From Prostheceraeus crozeri (taxonomy: Eukaryota; Platyhelminthes; Polycladida; Euryleptidae), in the NCBI GenBank assembly GCA_907163375.1, contig CAJQUW010009223.1, forward strand, positions 62,001 through 126,000: a DNA stretch of 64,000 bases, given 5' to 3'. The notes under the pieces were generated by a model. That model had not been told where the DNA came from. It made no database searches and saw only the letters and a program-made list of their open reading frames with translations. Shown here in pieces: positions 23,201 through 35,468 of the stretch (the stretch's first letter is position 1; each line of letters begins with the position of its first letter). Both the position numbers and the translations under genes were made by a program.

Positions 23201-24929
23201 TGTGTCGTCTCCCCGAGAAAAGATTAGCTGCTAAAAATATGTACAATCTATTTGCTAAAAGACATTTACAATTCCGAGCTTTCGCGAGCCGGCTCGCATT
23301 GTCAATTGCGTTTATTTTGCGTTTTATTGTCTATTGTTTATTTAATTTCATTGTTGTTAATAGATATATTGATAAATATTCATGCTAGCTTTTGTGAAAC
23401 ATGCTGTTTAATCACGATTGTCTACAGCGAGGAATTTAAGCATAGTACTTTTGAAATGAATGTGTGTATATTTCCTGAGAATGCTTCGCATGACATGTAT
23501 ACATCATATCACATGTATACATGTAAGCTTAGGTTTGATTTTACTTGATGAAGACTTGGCTGCTTAGTGTTATAACAGCGAATCTCAAAACAGCAAACGG
23601 TTAAAAGGCGATTACAAGAAACATCGAAATTTCAGAATAGCGAAATATATAAATAGCGTACTATGCAATGCTCGAGTTTTGTGCAGAACTAGGTGCATGC
23701 TCGTATTAACATTCCATCTCAACATTTGAATAAGGTCATGTTTCCTTTATTCTACATGTAGCTGTTGAATTTTTATGCAAATGTGTCTCCTTTGAGGGAA
23801 CAGCAATGCAAAAGCTGTACCCTTAAAATAATCCTGTAGCAAAATGAAGTAGGATCGACATGGTCAACAATTAGGTTAAGTGAAACAAAATCCAAAGTGA
23901 TTAAATGAGGAAGCTTGAAAAGCGCAAACTAATCAATAATCGACATGTTATAAAAGCAAAGAAATAAAGACAATATCGTCATATTATTAAAAAGAAACAT
24001 GTCGAAGTTGAATTACGTTTGCGGTAAACTGCGTTATGGTAGTTTTATGGATAAAGGATGTCATGTCTCATGAATCATTAAAGAATTATGAGTGGAATGA
24101 GAAGAACCTATGTTGACTGTACGTGTAAGCTGGCAGCAGACGACAAAAACTTACGAATCAGTAGAGATAGATAAAGAACACTTATCTGCTAATGCAACCA
24201 AATGATTCAGGCAAATGTAAATTTGTAGGTCGAATGCGTGTGCATTGAACGAGCATCTACCTAAATGTTCTGTACAATGATTTCTGGTGGCAAGTCAGAA
24301 TCAAGGCTCAATAATGATAGAAAATATGCTACCACAATTTTAAAGAGTAATAGGCTTATACCGAAGACAGCAAAGAAAAGATATGAAAGTTACAACACGC
24401 AGTCGGTGACTTTCTTCAAGGACTCCCATTCCATACCTAAAAAGTCAAATACGGCCTTCGGATCGTTGAATGCTGTGCAGAAGTTTCATTGAGATGGAAA
24501 TATTGGACATCAATCATTCTATAAAAACAAGAGCAACATATTAATCAGGGGCTTATCCTGTGTGGGCGGTGGGGATTCGGTGGGGATGCGGTGGGGATGC
24601 GGTGGGGTGGGGATTCAAATATCAATCCCCACGGCAACCCTGCAAAAAGAGTTCCTATTTAGAGTTCCGAATATCTGTATGATTGTCTCATCATTCCAAC
24701 TACCATTTCTAAGTTCAAAACGGTCCTTTGCGAATGACGCTTTGGAAATTCCAGACATTTCATTGCCCACAACAAGTGTTGGTCTTGACTTTCTTTGCTA
24801 ATCCATCGGTCTTCTATTCGATTTCATTGGAAAGTTTTCATGAAACATTAAAACTACTGATGTGCAGCTGACATTTTCCTTATCAACAACGCAGGAAAAC
24901 TTTGGCAAGCTCAAAATTTTGTCATGAAA
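20250..24929 (-). repeat. Right arm of the 10-kb palindrome
   Basis: The reverse-complement partner of 14,929-19,606, carrying the same hAT-like ends (21,469-24,642), the SINE junction fragment (23,026-23,144, plus strand) and the G-rich repeats. Small differences from the left arm show the two have begun to diverge or are imperfectly converted. Confidence 0.95.
23026..23144 (+). repeat. tRNA-derived SINE fragment in right arm
   Basis: The mirror copy of 16,713-16,831: box B GGTTCGAATCC, then the unit tail and the tail-to-head junction. The 5' half with box A is degraded. Confidence 0.65.
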
Positions 24930-26508
24930 TACTCCAGTCATTTTGCAGTATCAAAAACACGTAGTAGGCTTCCTTCTCAATAGTTGAATTTCTTGGATGG
25001 CTCTGAGCTTTCGCAAGAGATTAAGCTCAGCATCATCTTCGTTTTTTGAAGTACATAATGTTGTGCAAATAGTTAATCAATGAATGAAATCAGTCTGAAA
25101 AGTATTTCTGTTTAAAATATCAGCGATTGGTGATCTTCAAGATAATGCATAAACTTTTTACTTCAGAAGAAGCAGGAATAACATTAACAATCAAAATCAA
25201 ATGAAACGAATAATTTATACCTAAACGAGCATATGCAATTGGAGATGCCAACAATATTGATGAGGATTATCATGGAGTTGTGCACCAGCAAGGAGTGCTT
25301 GACATAGTTTAGGCTGTCCATTTGCCATGTCAGACTTATTTAACAATTGTAGTTTGATGTCATCGTTTTCCAAGCATAACTTTAATTTCCATATAGTTAT
25401 AATTGTAATGCTTTCACACATTATTGTGCTTTGATTCCAAATACAAATCATTAATCCTTTGAGAAGTCCCTAGAAAGGACACAACCAGTCCGGAGTTCGG
25501 ATCGTATTTTATTTCGGGTTGATTTTCGTATTTTATTTGCCATTTTTGATTTCTCCTTTTGATCATAGTAGGCCTATGTATGTATGCACATCAACTAAAT
25601 GCAACATTCTATACAGGTATGAATGCTAATTTTCACCTGGATTCGCCGTATGCAACACAGTTCATTATTGCGTTTGTGAATTTTGTAAATAGGTTCGCGG
25701 AAACTTTCTGTAGACTTCACAGCATTGTGATAGCGTAATAGGTGAATTGTGATAGCGTTTCGAGGTGTGCAAGGTATTTTACCTAGCCCCTACGAAACAC
25801 ACTCGCAGATAAATTTAACACCACATGCATGCAAATCAAAGTTATTAGCTGAGGAAAGTAGAAAGGTTCTCACTGACGAAAATAATTGACTTCAGTAAAA
25901 TTATTAAATATAAGTCTCTATGAAATCGAACCTTGAGAAGCAAAATGTTTTAATATATTAAGTGTGGAAACTCCTCATTACTCTAATGTATTTTTAGTGG
26001 CGACAAATCCGCCATCTTTTTTCGCCAAGATAATTTTCAGATATCTATATTCATCTTTCAAGAAGTCGCTGTGGCTAAAAAAAATTGGTGACAACTTCAT
26101 TTTTCTAGTGATTCCTACATAAAATTTACTGCTTTATTCATTTTTCACATCAATATTGATGTTGAACGTGTCATTTCTGAATAATATGGCTTTATCGATG
26201 AAACAGTGGGGAAATTGTGTCATTTGGCTCTCAGATATTGTTTATCTACATATTGAAGATGCATCTAATACAAATATTTCCTGGAATGAGAAGAAAGAAA
26301 TATTTGTTCGCTATTTTAGCAATATTTTTGTGCTTTAGATGGTTCTTTAACATTTCATCTGCCAGTGAAGATCAACTCCGCGTGGTTGACGCACGTGACT
26401 CTTGCGCTTGTCCTAAAACAGCCCGTCATGCTCTTATTTTACCGATATCTGTATTCATACATTTGACTGCACGAGCTGCAGCATCTTCACCATTCCACCA
26501 TCTTCATG
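24930..26508. other. No gene seen
   Basis: Ordinary non-coding sequence. The word ATTGTGATAGCG occurs twice near 25,725-25,760. No conserved frame. Confidence 0.5.
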
Positions 26509-27231
26509 ATAATTGATAGGGTTAAAACGATAGTGAAATTTTCATTATCGATATTATCGATATTTCAAAATTCTTTATCGATACGATCGATATTAATATC
26601 GATATTTCTAATGATATCAATATCGACATTTATGACGATATCAATATCGACAATAATATTGATATTGATAATGATCTCGATGATGACATCGATGCAACAT
26701 AACGCTATCTATTCACTATTTGTAAATCGATTAAAGATCAAAAAATTGTGAGTGTCGATATGAATATTGGCATCAAGATATTAATTATGATAGCTATATC
26801 CGTATATTTATCATTTTGCCTATGCAAAATCAACATGTACAAGTACACCTATATATCGATGACGTTCGTATATACAATTTTCGATCAGACATCAGCTAAG
26901 TTCTAATGTCGAAAATGATAAGTTTGATTAGTCTGACTGAAAGTATGATCGGTAAGTATGAAGAAACTGAAGGCAAATGATAAGTCTTCAACTTAATGAT
27001 TAAGCATGATGTCAAGTTACAGATTTTGTTAGCTAATCACGAATGCAGTATATCATGAATGATATAAGTCAACTCAGCTGTTTACTAACCTTTTCCCGAC
27101 GTAAGTAAACCCTTTTAGTACACCACATACGGTTATTTTAATATGTGATAAAAAAACCAAATTGAACTAAAAAAATCTAATCTCTATATTCATCTATCTA
27201 AAATGCTATTCTAACAAACTGCACTGATGGG

Positions 27232-27720
27232 TTACGGATTGCACTGAAAGCATTTACACTGAAATAGATTCAAATTCATTATATTACTCTGGAGACGAAT
27301 AAGTCTTTCGGCATTTACTGCCGTCAAACGGTTGCGATCTTTAAAAATAATACGTGTCGCTTTTGAAAACAATTGTTCTGATGGAACACTAGTTGGAGGG
27401 CACGAATGAAATTTCAAGTGCAAGCGATAAAGATCTAGCAGTTCACTTTGCAGCGATTGCCAATATGCGTAGACGTTCTTAGAATCTTGCATTATTGAAA
27501 TGCGGTCTTTCAGATAATTTTCTAGCTGTGCTCTTGGTCCTGAAGTTAACACTGAAGAGATCACTTCCACCATTCCACCACTGGTCCCTAGGCACTGACC
27601 ATCATGCTGTCGAAGGTTTGGGCCACTTCGATGCTGTCGAAGTGACTGTTGGGGTAGATCTTCAGGTACGATCAATACATCATCTACATCTTCGCAAATT
27701 TTTTCGAGTTCACTCACCAC
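27232..27720 (-). CDS. hAT transposase C-terminal dimerisation domain (partial)
   Basis: A 162-residue frame. Residues about 95-150 match the hAT family C-terminal dimerisation region: YWQSL, then CPPTSVPSEQLFSKATRIIF with the conserved P-T-S-V-P-S-E-x-L-F-S core, then RNRLTAVNAERLIRLQSN. The catalytic core and BED finger are absent, so the product could not transpose the element alone. The N-terminal 90 residues are low in recognisable features. It lies centrally in the 26.5-28.6 kb element, in the same element as the ATCGAT-rich ends. It could also be a ZBED-type domesticated gene, but the surrounding element makes a transposon relic more likely. Confidence 0.85.
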   Translation of the reverse strand: MVSELEKICEDVDDVLIVPEDLPQQSLRQHRSGPNLRQHDGQCLGTSGGMVEVISSVLTSGPRAQLENYLKDRISIMQDSKNVYAYWQSLQSELLDLYRLHLKFHSCPPTSVPSEQLFSKATRIIFKDRNRLTAVNAERLIRLQSNIMNLNLFQCKCFQCNP

Positions 27721-28029
27721 TACTATCTTCTCAGTTGATAGATAAACGATGATTGATAAAAGGTCATTTACATTGCCTATCGCCAGCAGTCGTTATGTGT
27801 GCGCCATGAAACAATGGGCTACTGCCGTTTACTTCGACGAATCATATCGTTATGTGCTTATTTTGTTGAGAGCAGTTGAGTTTTGGTGGGAGGCTGCGGT
27901 CTCCTACCATGAGCTACCGAATATAATGTATAAGTACATTTGTAAATAGGAGTGTGTAAAATATAGGTGCGATATCGATAGTTTTATGAAAAGTACGGTA
28001 GGGAAAATCAATATTCTAAACAATATTTA

Positions 28030-28560
28030 ACATCGACATACATTCTTTAATATATACTATATCGATACCTTTATTATCGATAGCAACTTATCATCAATAT
28101 TTCACCAATACTTATAACGATGTCATTATCACTGATTATGTCGGCAATACTACTAGTGTATGCCTAAATATTGATCTTGTCATCAACATATACGTATACA
28201 TCGATATTAGAGCCAATATGATCTTTTGACACCAATTTCAAGATTTATCAAGATCGATAGAATTGTTAAAATAATATCGATGTCATTCATCATAGGTGAT
28301 AATATTGACATTCACATCGTTATTGTTATCGATATAATCATCGATATTTGTATAGATAAAATTATCGATATTTGTATCGAAATTATCATCGATATTATTA
28401 TCGATATTGTTATCGATATTATTATCGATATTATTATCGATGTTGTTATCGATATTATTATCGATATTTTTATCGGTATTATTTTTAGAAATATCGATCT
28501 TATTGGTTTCGGAAAAATACCGATTATATCGATATTATTGTATCGGTATCGATACCGTTT
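28030..28560. repeat. ATCGATATT minisatellite (right subterminal region of the hAT element)
   Basis: Irregular tandem copies of ATCGATATTATT and variants, densest at 28,310-28,490. They create long spurious Ile/Asp open frames on both strands. A shorter matching cluster lies at the other end of the element (26,540-26,700). Confidence 0.85.
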
Positions 28561-28575
28561 AACCCTAATAATTGA

Positions 28576-29718
28576 GCGAGATGTTCCCACACAAATCACT
28601 CTACGTTTTCACTGTTGTGACGTCATGCCTAGTTGCTGTCTGATTGCTTTATTAACTAAGGAAGCAGACAGACAGTCGCTACTGTGACTGTTCACAAGGC
28701 GCACGATGTTCTAAATTTTGCTGTTCAGTGAATCATTATGATCTGTGCGTGAAATGGCGTCTGGTAGGTTGATGTTAATGATAGTTAATTGAATCAACTC
28801 AAAGTTTTGCAGCACGAGTATAGTCACTACATCTGATGCAGTTGATATCACCCATCCACGGTTATACATTATATTTAGTAAAAGTAAATATAATTTTTAA
28901 GTGGCAACTCAGTGATGGTTAACTACATAGTCCACACAATCTCGTTCATGATGATGCTCAAGGTTGACAAACACTCTGTCTAATGGTCGATCTTGTAAAA
29001 AAAAGTTTGACACAATCAACTGGATCAGCAATTCGGTCAAATTTTTGGCATATAATGAAACTATGTGTAAAGACAATAAGTGTATAAGGTGCAATAATTT
29101 CCACCATGCCCATTATGATTGGGCAACAAGATCAATTTCGCACTACTGATCCGATTCAACCCAGTTTACCGCATCATGAATGTTAACCGAAAAGCTTCTT
29201 CCAAGTTAACCTCTTTAAAGTACACCCTTTAATAAAAATGTTAGTAGGCCTATTAGAAAAAGAGTAGTGGCAACTGAGAGAGTCTTTTTGTGAGAGTACT
29301 TTCAAAAAAAGAAAATTAGCGGTTCTTTAATTCAATTAGCAAAAATGAAATTTATTTTTTGTTGCCAACAAGGCTTGATTTGATCCGATATCAAAAGACG
29401 TGAAGTTATTCGCACGCAATGTTGCGTGTAAATAACCAGACAACTGAGGCCAAGTTATTCCCACGTAAAAGTGGGTACCAGCAGCCATAACTATACAGTG
29501 AGGTTTTCAGACGCAACAATTCGACGAAATGGTAACTGTCTTTTCTGAACGGTTATATTTTTGCATGATCACTTCAAATATTCCGCATAGTTTATTTAGG
29601 CATTCATCGCTAGAATTGGGCAATTGCTTCTTAGACGTCGTTATCTATTGAACACGTTACCAACGTTTCATAGTATCAAATTTATTGGAAATTTTATAGA
29701 TTTTTAGCATATACATGT
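28576..29718. other. No gene seen
   Basis: Non-coding. A small hairpin, GCACGCAATGTTGCGTGT, lies near 29,412-29,430. Nothing else stands out. Confidence 0.5.
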
Positions 29719-30025
29719 AATTAACAACAATGAGATTAAACACACGATAGATCAAATTGCCATGCAAAAGATGTGCGGCTGGTAGGATTCGAACCTACGA
29801 CCAAGGTTAACTAGATCTGTGCTCTAACCAACTGAGCTACGAGCCACTTACGCGACTCTGTCAATTGGCAGGATCAAGCCATCACCACCACACATCAGTT
29901 GTCAAGGCAATAATAATCAATGAATAAATAACACGTCACAATTGTGACCGCCGACAGTAAGGCAAGTAGCGGGGATCGATTGTCCACCAAAGCATCTTAA
30001 GCCATGTCGTGAATGCAATTAACAA
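29719..30025 (-). repeat. tRNA-derived SINE-like unit (298 bp, bounded by AATTAACAA)
   Basis: On the minus strand, 29,776-29,851 reads as a tRNA-like sequence: box A region TAGCTCAGTTGGTTAGAGC, box B GGTTCGAATCC with a perfect five-base T stem, and six of seven acceptor pairs. The anticodon arm does not fold, so it is tRNA-derived rather than a tRNA gene. The unit starts and ends with AATTAACAA (29,719 and 30,017). The copies in the palindrome arms join this unit's two ends directly, as expected of a once-tandem or circular repeat. Confidence 0.7.
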
Positions 30026-33000
30026 TGCTATTTATTAATGATATACTGAATCTGTCTTCTTGGCAATTCGCAGTCGCTGCTCGTCCGCGATTTCCACATG
30101 ATCATCATTAGTCTTCAGTAATTGTACAGTTTTTAATTTGATGTGAAATCAACATGCTTGAGAACAGTGGTAGGCATATCAGAAGGTACAAATTGATGCA
30201 CTTGTTTAATCTCTAGGAGCAGGCATATTCAAAATATTAAAGCGGGCATTGATTCCTTTGCTTCGTTATTCAGATGAAGCTTTTTTGAAATACGGTAAAC
30301 TAAGGCGAATGAGACATTGTTGGTAAGAAATCTGTTTATTTGCTCAGCGATAACCACTATGACATGATGACTTGTGTCAGTGGTAGGTAACCAATTTATG
30401 GTCCGGTGGTGATGCCTTACAGATCTAGTTGATTACATCACAATTGATTGTACTGTATCGGCCGTTAGATGAATCGAATACCTACAAACTTGTATTGTGA
30501 TGAGTCTGACACATTTATTGCGATATTTTTTATTTAAGCCGTTAACAGAACCTTAATAATCAAATTTTGATCAATTTAGAAAAGCTGTTTCTTCGACCGA
30601 AATCATGATTTGAAAATGTCCAAAATAACTACGCTACGTTTATTTTATGATATTAGCTACATAAAAACAATGATTTTTTATGGTTGTGCGTTGTACTCAC
30701 GTGCTCGCACCGAAAATTTTCGAAGTCATGCTGAAGCAATTATTAGTAGGCCTATAGATGAAATATTATTTGTTAAAATAAAGATAGCCTACATATTCGC
30801 AAGAGGAGCAACAGCGGGGTATTCACAGCGAAATAATAAAAATTCTGAGAGATTTTGCGGCCAAAAATAATTTGTCATGGACTTGAATGCCCAGTAAATT
30901 TCCGTCATGAAAAAATGCTATTCATGTCTATTACTTTCTTGGAGTATTGAAATATAATTGAAATATTGCATTTGGAAGTTACTTTTGATCAGCTCTATAT
31001 ATATGCATTTTGTCAACATCGTGAAGCAGTAAGAGGCAATCAGTATTCAGTAGTCTATAGTGCACTTTGAAATGCTTAATACCAATGTCAGATGAACATG
31101 TACAGTGGAATTAATTGATAATGATTCGCAACGTCTAGACAAAAACTTGAATGAACAGCACTCGAAATTTGATTGGCATAAGTGATCAAACCAAAAATGA
31201 AACGCTTTATGGCTTATTCTATATAGCTTTATAATACAAATTTCGGTTGAAGGCCTTTTGTGAATAGATGCAGCCTATGATGTTCCAACCGATGAAATCA
31301 AATCTGCGTCACAAATGTTTTCATCTGCATCTGAATGTTTCGTGTTGCTTTCCTTTTTCTATTGTGAATATAATTCTACTTTTCAGTGATTTACCGAAAG
31401 CCGAGGAACTATAGTATTAATTTCTCAATATACTCGAATGGAATTAATACAAAGTGTCTGCAGCTTAAGGCTGGAGCGTCATTCATCATTTTCATCACTA
31501 ACAAAAACAGTCATTTACGTGATGCATCAATAATGTAGTGATAACATTTCAGAATTTGACTATTTCATCATAAATTGTTATCTCAACACGGATCATCAAA
31601 TACTGCTATTGATCATAGAAGGAAATACAAGGGAATACTCTGATGTAAGAATAAAATGAGATGTTACGATGTCAATAAAAGAATTATTAAATTTCACATA
31701 GGATGCTTTCATAATCAGATGAAAAAAATTAGGATTAAAATAGAATATAATGTAGGTAAAGTCCATCATGTTTCCAGCATACATTCATGAATGGAAATCT
31801 AAAACTGATCAATGAATGTATGCACAATTGGTTATCAATAAGAAAATGAAGTATTTCTAGATTCAATACAAAGATTTTCAGATGTTCAGTGGGCAAAAGT
31901 TTGTAAACACGTTCATACACAGTGCATGAATACAATCAGAAGTCCCCCCTTAAATCGTATAGAGTGGTCTGTAGTCGTCTATTTAAGTACCTTAATAATC
32001 AATTAATTTCTATGCCAAATCGAATCTAGCATCTTAACCATAGAAATGGATCTTCATCTCATGTTTTTCTCTTCCAGATGTCTACGGATAACTATGTAAT
32101 TTTTCACTACCGGTACTTCATAGTTTTGACATAGCTATTCAGTTCCTTCCACTCAATATTTCAATACTATTCTGTTATCAATTGCGATATCAAATAAAAC
32201 TGCTTATAAGAGCTGGCGAAAAAGTAATATCATAGCTGTCGCCACAAATCATGCTTTGATTGCATACTTCCCTGATATACTTACTTTGCTTGAGAAGTCA
32301 GTTTGCGCTGTCAGTGCAAAATCCCTCAGCGGAAAACTGCTTTTTTGGATGGTCTTTGCTAAATTATTTTGTATTGCACGTGACTTGCAAAATGCTATAG
32401 CGTGGACTTGGCGTCTAAAATTTTCATTTATTTTAAAATGACACCTATCGCATAGAATTGTTGCGAATTATGTGCATCACATAGTGGAAGTGGACTTAAA
32501 ATTGGACATATTTTAATTTTCAAGATATTTAAAAATCAGAAGAATAAAATCTTTAATCCGCAAGAAGTTGGCGGATACTATTAGAGTCGCGGCAATTATT
32601 CAATGATAAAAGCGATCATAATTAGAAGTTCATGTGATAATAGGTAAACATTTACACCATTTCTACTTATATAAGTAATCACGCAATAGATACTGTTTCT
32701 GAAGCGAATGTTTATTTAGTCTTTTAGTAAATACAGATTGATAAAATTGTATCTCTTTCCTTAAGTATTGTTGTTTCCATCACAAATAACAACTTTAACA
32801 ATAGCACCAACTTCATAGCATTTCAAAATAATCGTCTTTATCATTGATGCCGGAAATTCACCAGTCAGTTTCCTTGTAAAGAAATTAGCCACAGGCAACT
32901 TGAGTTGCCTTTTTAGACCGACAAGTTGGAAGACCAATGCATGTTTTGCGACAGAATCTGATTTTGATCAACAACCGAAATCTTCACCGCCAACAAATTC

Positions 33001-33811
33001 GCCACTGGCAAAAATAGAAATGTACAACCTTACAATTTAGCCACTTCGCAAAACAGAATTCATATGAGGTCAACCGCATGAGTGAATCTATCGTAAGATT
33101 TTCATGTAAAGTGAAAGGAGATCAAAATATAAATAAACAGAAACATGGAAACACAGAAATCGCTTGCATGTTGCTTGTAACTGAAAGTCGATGATATTAA
33201 AAAATCGATGATATATCAAATCGATAAGTCGCCGGACTATAAAAATGTAGTGCAATGGCGAATCTCGCAACATCATTGTCATACCGCTTTCCACTCGTTC
33301 GATTGCAATTCTTTATCTCATTTTTGAGTTAACTAAGTGTCAAGCCACTAAATTTTTGCAATTGTTTATAGGAGTCATCAACATTGACTTTCCGTTTATG
33401 TAAGTTCTCAAGCAGAGATCCAATCGTTTTTGAGTAGTGTCTCAACTTTTGCGCTTGACGTCTTACATTTTTGCGTAATACTGCGCATTTACACCTGAAA
33501 GTAATATTAATTGCTTATCAAACTTGTTTACATGTTTTTCTTGAAGAAAGGTATTGGTGTCGCACAATCATATAACACAGAGGTCACAGCCATTAACTTG
33601 CGATACACTGTTTTATGAGAATTTGGATGGTGACATAGTAAAAGATTTGAGTAAGAGGCGAATAATTCAAAATTATTATGTAGAATCATTTTGCACGTGT
33701 AATTTTTTTTAAATTTCATCTATTTTATTATAAGTTTTAATTCATAGTTCTTTGCACTTAGCCAATCCTAAGCAAGATATTTCATAAAACCATTATTGAA
33801 GATTAATATGC
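30026..33811. other. Long stretch without a recognisable gene
   Basis: About 3.8 kb of AT-rich sequence. Short frames (30,610-30,870; 31,596-31,935; 32,256-32,441) show no conserved domain or good splice context. A GGCAACTTGAGTTGCC hairpin lies near 32,895. TAGGCCTA words recur, as elsewhere in this genome. Confidence 0.5.
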
Positions 33812-33879
33812 TCATGAAATATATAAACAAAACCGAGCGCTAAGTCTATATAAATATACAGTTTCAAGAGCATGCCTGT

Positions 33880-34336
33880 TAACTTGAATACTTATATGCT
33901 TTGGCTGTTTCTGCTTCTCCAATTCTTCCTTGGTTTCGGGTGCTGAGTCGGTCGATGAATCAAAATATGTGTCTGATTCCTCAATTGAGATGTTGGATCG
34001 ATCAAGAGGTGCACGATGAGGTATTTTTGGTGGGGTGTTCAAATAGGACGGATAACTATCAAAAACCCTAGGAACTGCATCATTTTTCAAAATTCGACGT
34101 TTTCGCCAAAAATTCCCCTTTCTTTCCCCGAAGTATTAAGTTATCTTTATAATCACTACCAACGAAGTGAGCACTGCATGCGAATGAGACGTTTTTAACG
34201 GGGATGTTCTTTCTTTTAATTTTACTCAACCAAGTTTTGAGAAGATCGGGATTACTATGCGGAAACAAATGAAATGATAAAGTTGAAAATTTTGTTGCTA
34301 GATTTACAAGCGAGGAATACAACAAGACGCAACCAT
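33880..34336 (-). pseudogene. Broken THAP-domain coding sequence
   Basis: THAP domains are C2CH zinc fingers that bind DNA, found in host regulators and in P-type transposases. From an ATG at 34,336 the start reads MVASCCIPRL, matching the usual M-V-x-x-C-C-x-P opening. In another frame come LSFHLFPHSNPDLLKTWLSK and VSFACSAHF, with the conserved W and the CxxH pair. In a third frame comes ILKNDAVPRVF, the AVPxIF box that closes the domain, followed by a Ser/Glu-rich tail. The two frame changes, near 34,310 and 34,110, break the domain, and the usual fourth-position Cys region is lost. It may be a dead THAP gene, a P-element relic, or an exon with sequence errors. Confidence 0.65.
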
Positions 34337-34345
34337 CTTCTGAGT

Positions 34346-34778
34346 AATTTCAGTCAAGAAAAAAATTATCAGTTGTAATATTTACTTTAAATAAAAGGCT
34401 CATCAGTTTAACAACTGTGAACATATTGTCAAAACATGTTAATTTTCAAGAATTTAGTACGTCAGTGATAAAAGGCGTCGGTGATATGGACGTCAAATTT
34501 TGATTTTATCAGCATCCTGTCAACCTATTGTACAACCTATTACAGCCTGAGGTGTCACACATGTGCTAATTTAGCAATTAAGCAAAATTTAGCATGATGT
34601 AATTCAAGCAAAACATTATCATTTATTGATCTTTCATGTTTTGCCGCTGGCTAACTCCAACTTCTTACCCAAGTATTTTCAGCGGCCGTCGATGTAAACA
34701 GAAAATCGCGGCTTCAGTGCAAGCAGCGGTGAATGAATAAAACTGGTAGAGTTGTCTGTACGGGAGGTCAGTCATAAT
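34346..34778. other. No gene seen
   Basis: Non-coding spacer between the THAP relic and the hairpin at 34,779. Confidence 0.5.
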
Positions 34779-35008
34779 GAATGTAAAGAAAAAATTCTCT
34801 CCCAGTTTTGCGACTTCTTAGTATTTTAAAATAAATTACCCGACGCGTTTCGTCTACACAAGCTGTGTCAAGGGTGATGTAATTATCTCACCCAATGATG
34901 TAATAATCCTCACCCTTGACACAGTCTGTGTAGACGAAACGCGTCGGGTAATTTATTTTAAAATACTAAGAAGTCGTAAAACTGGGAGAGAATTTTTTCT
35001 TTACATTC
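34779..35008. repeat. Large hairpin: 99-bp inverted repeat, 32-bp spacer
   Basis: Bases 34,779-34,877 are nearly perfectly complementary to 34,910-35,008. Each arm contains GACACAG, then GTGTAGAC, then GAAACGCGTCGGG, resembling the stem and GAAAC end of Penelope terminal repeats (compare 12,733-12,745). It may be an inverted pair of solo Penelope-type terminal repeats. The core that would make it a hammerhead (CUGANGA) is not present. Confidence 0.75.
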
Positions 35009-35468
35009 AGAATGAATGAAAGCAGGCAGTCTTCTCTAATCCTAGGTCTGTGCTTCCATCGTACATCTTCCATCTTCCACCTAACGCCATAGAAGTAGAA
35101 TATCTTCACTAATAAGGAAGATATATTCTACCTCTATGCCTACCGCAGGAACAATAGGGAAATCCATTTCCGATACAGTCAGTGCTATTTTTCGCTATTT
35201 ACTGTTGCTATGAGTACCGTCTTGATCCTCATCCTCGTTCGCATTGTGAACAAAGGATGTTTTCTGATTGCTTCTCTTCGCAAATGACAGCTTCCTAAAT
35301 TTTCCCTCAGACGTCACTTCACGTTAATAATCCAGGTAACCGAAAATGTTCGTTGGATAATTGTAATAATAAAATAGCCACTATGTGAGAAAATCTCTAT
35401 TTGCTGGACAACGTTTCGGGAGTCACCTGCTCCCTTCCTCAGGTCACAAGAAATGACAGACGACAAAA

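Larger units (their letters stand above)
26517..28567 (-). mobile_element. hAT transposon deletion derivative with ATCGAT-rich ends
   Basis: A 2,051-bp element. Termini are TAGGGTTAAAACGATAG on the left and, reversed, TAGGGTTAAACGGTATCG on the right. It is flanked by the perfect 8-bp duplication ATAATTGA at 26,509-26,516 and 28,568-28,575, the size diagnostic of hAT. It keeps only the C-terminal piece of a hAT transposase (27,232-27,720, minus strand). Both subterminal regions are dense in ATCGAT/ATCGATATT words (26,540-26,700 and 28,030-28,560), which may be transposase binding sites. Confidence 0.88.

Noticed and set aside
15057-24801. Paired open frames of 60-105 residues in both palindrome arms
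   Set aside because: They are duplicated only because the DNA is duplicated. They show no domains, and several overlap G-rich repeats.
28226-28687. 153-residue Ile/Asp-rich frame and its 95-residue antisense partner
   Set aside because: They are produced by the ATCGATATT minisatellite; the composition is that of the repeat, not a protein.
29776-29851. A functional tRNA gene
   Set aside because: The T arm and most of the acceptor pair, but the anticodon arm does not fold, the D-arm spacing is off by one, and the sequence is part of a repeat present elsewhere in the window.
34779-35008. Hammerhead ribozymes in the 34.8-kb hairpin arms
   Set aside because: The GAAAC side is present but the CUGANGA core is not; it was kept only as a Penelope-like terminal repeat.
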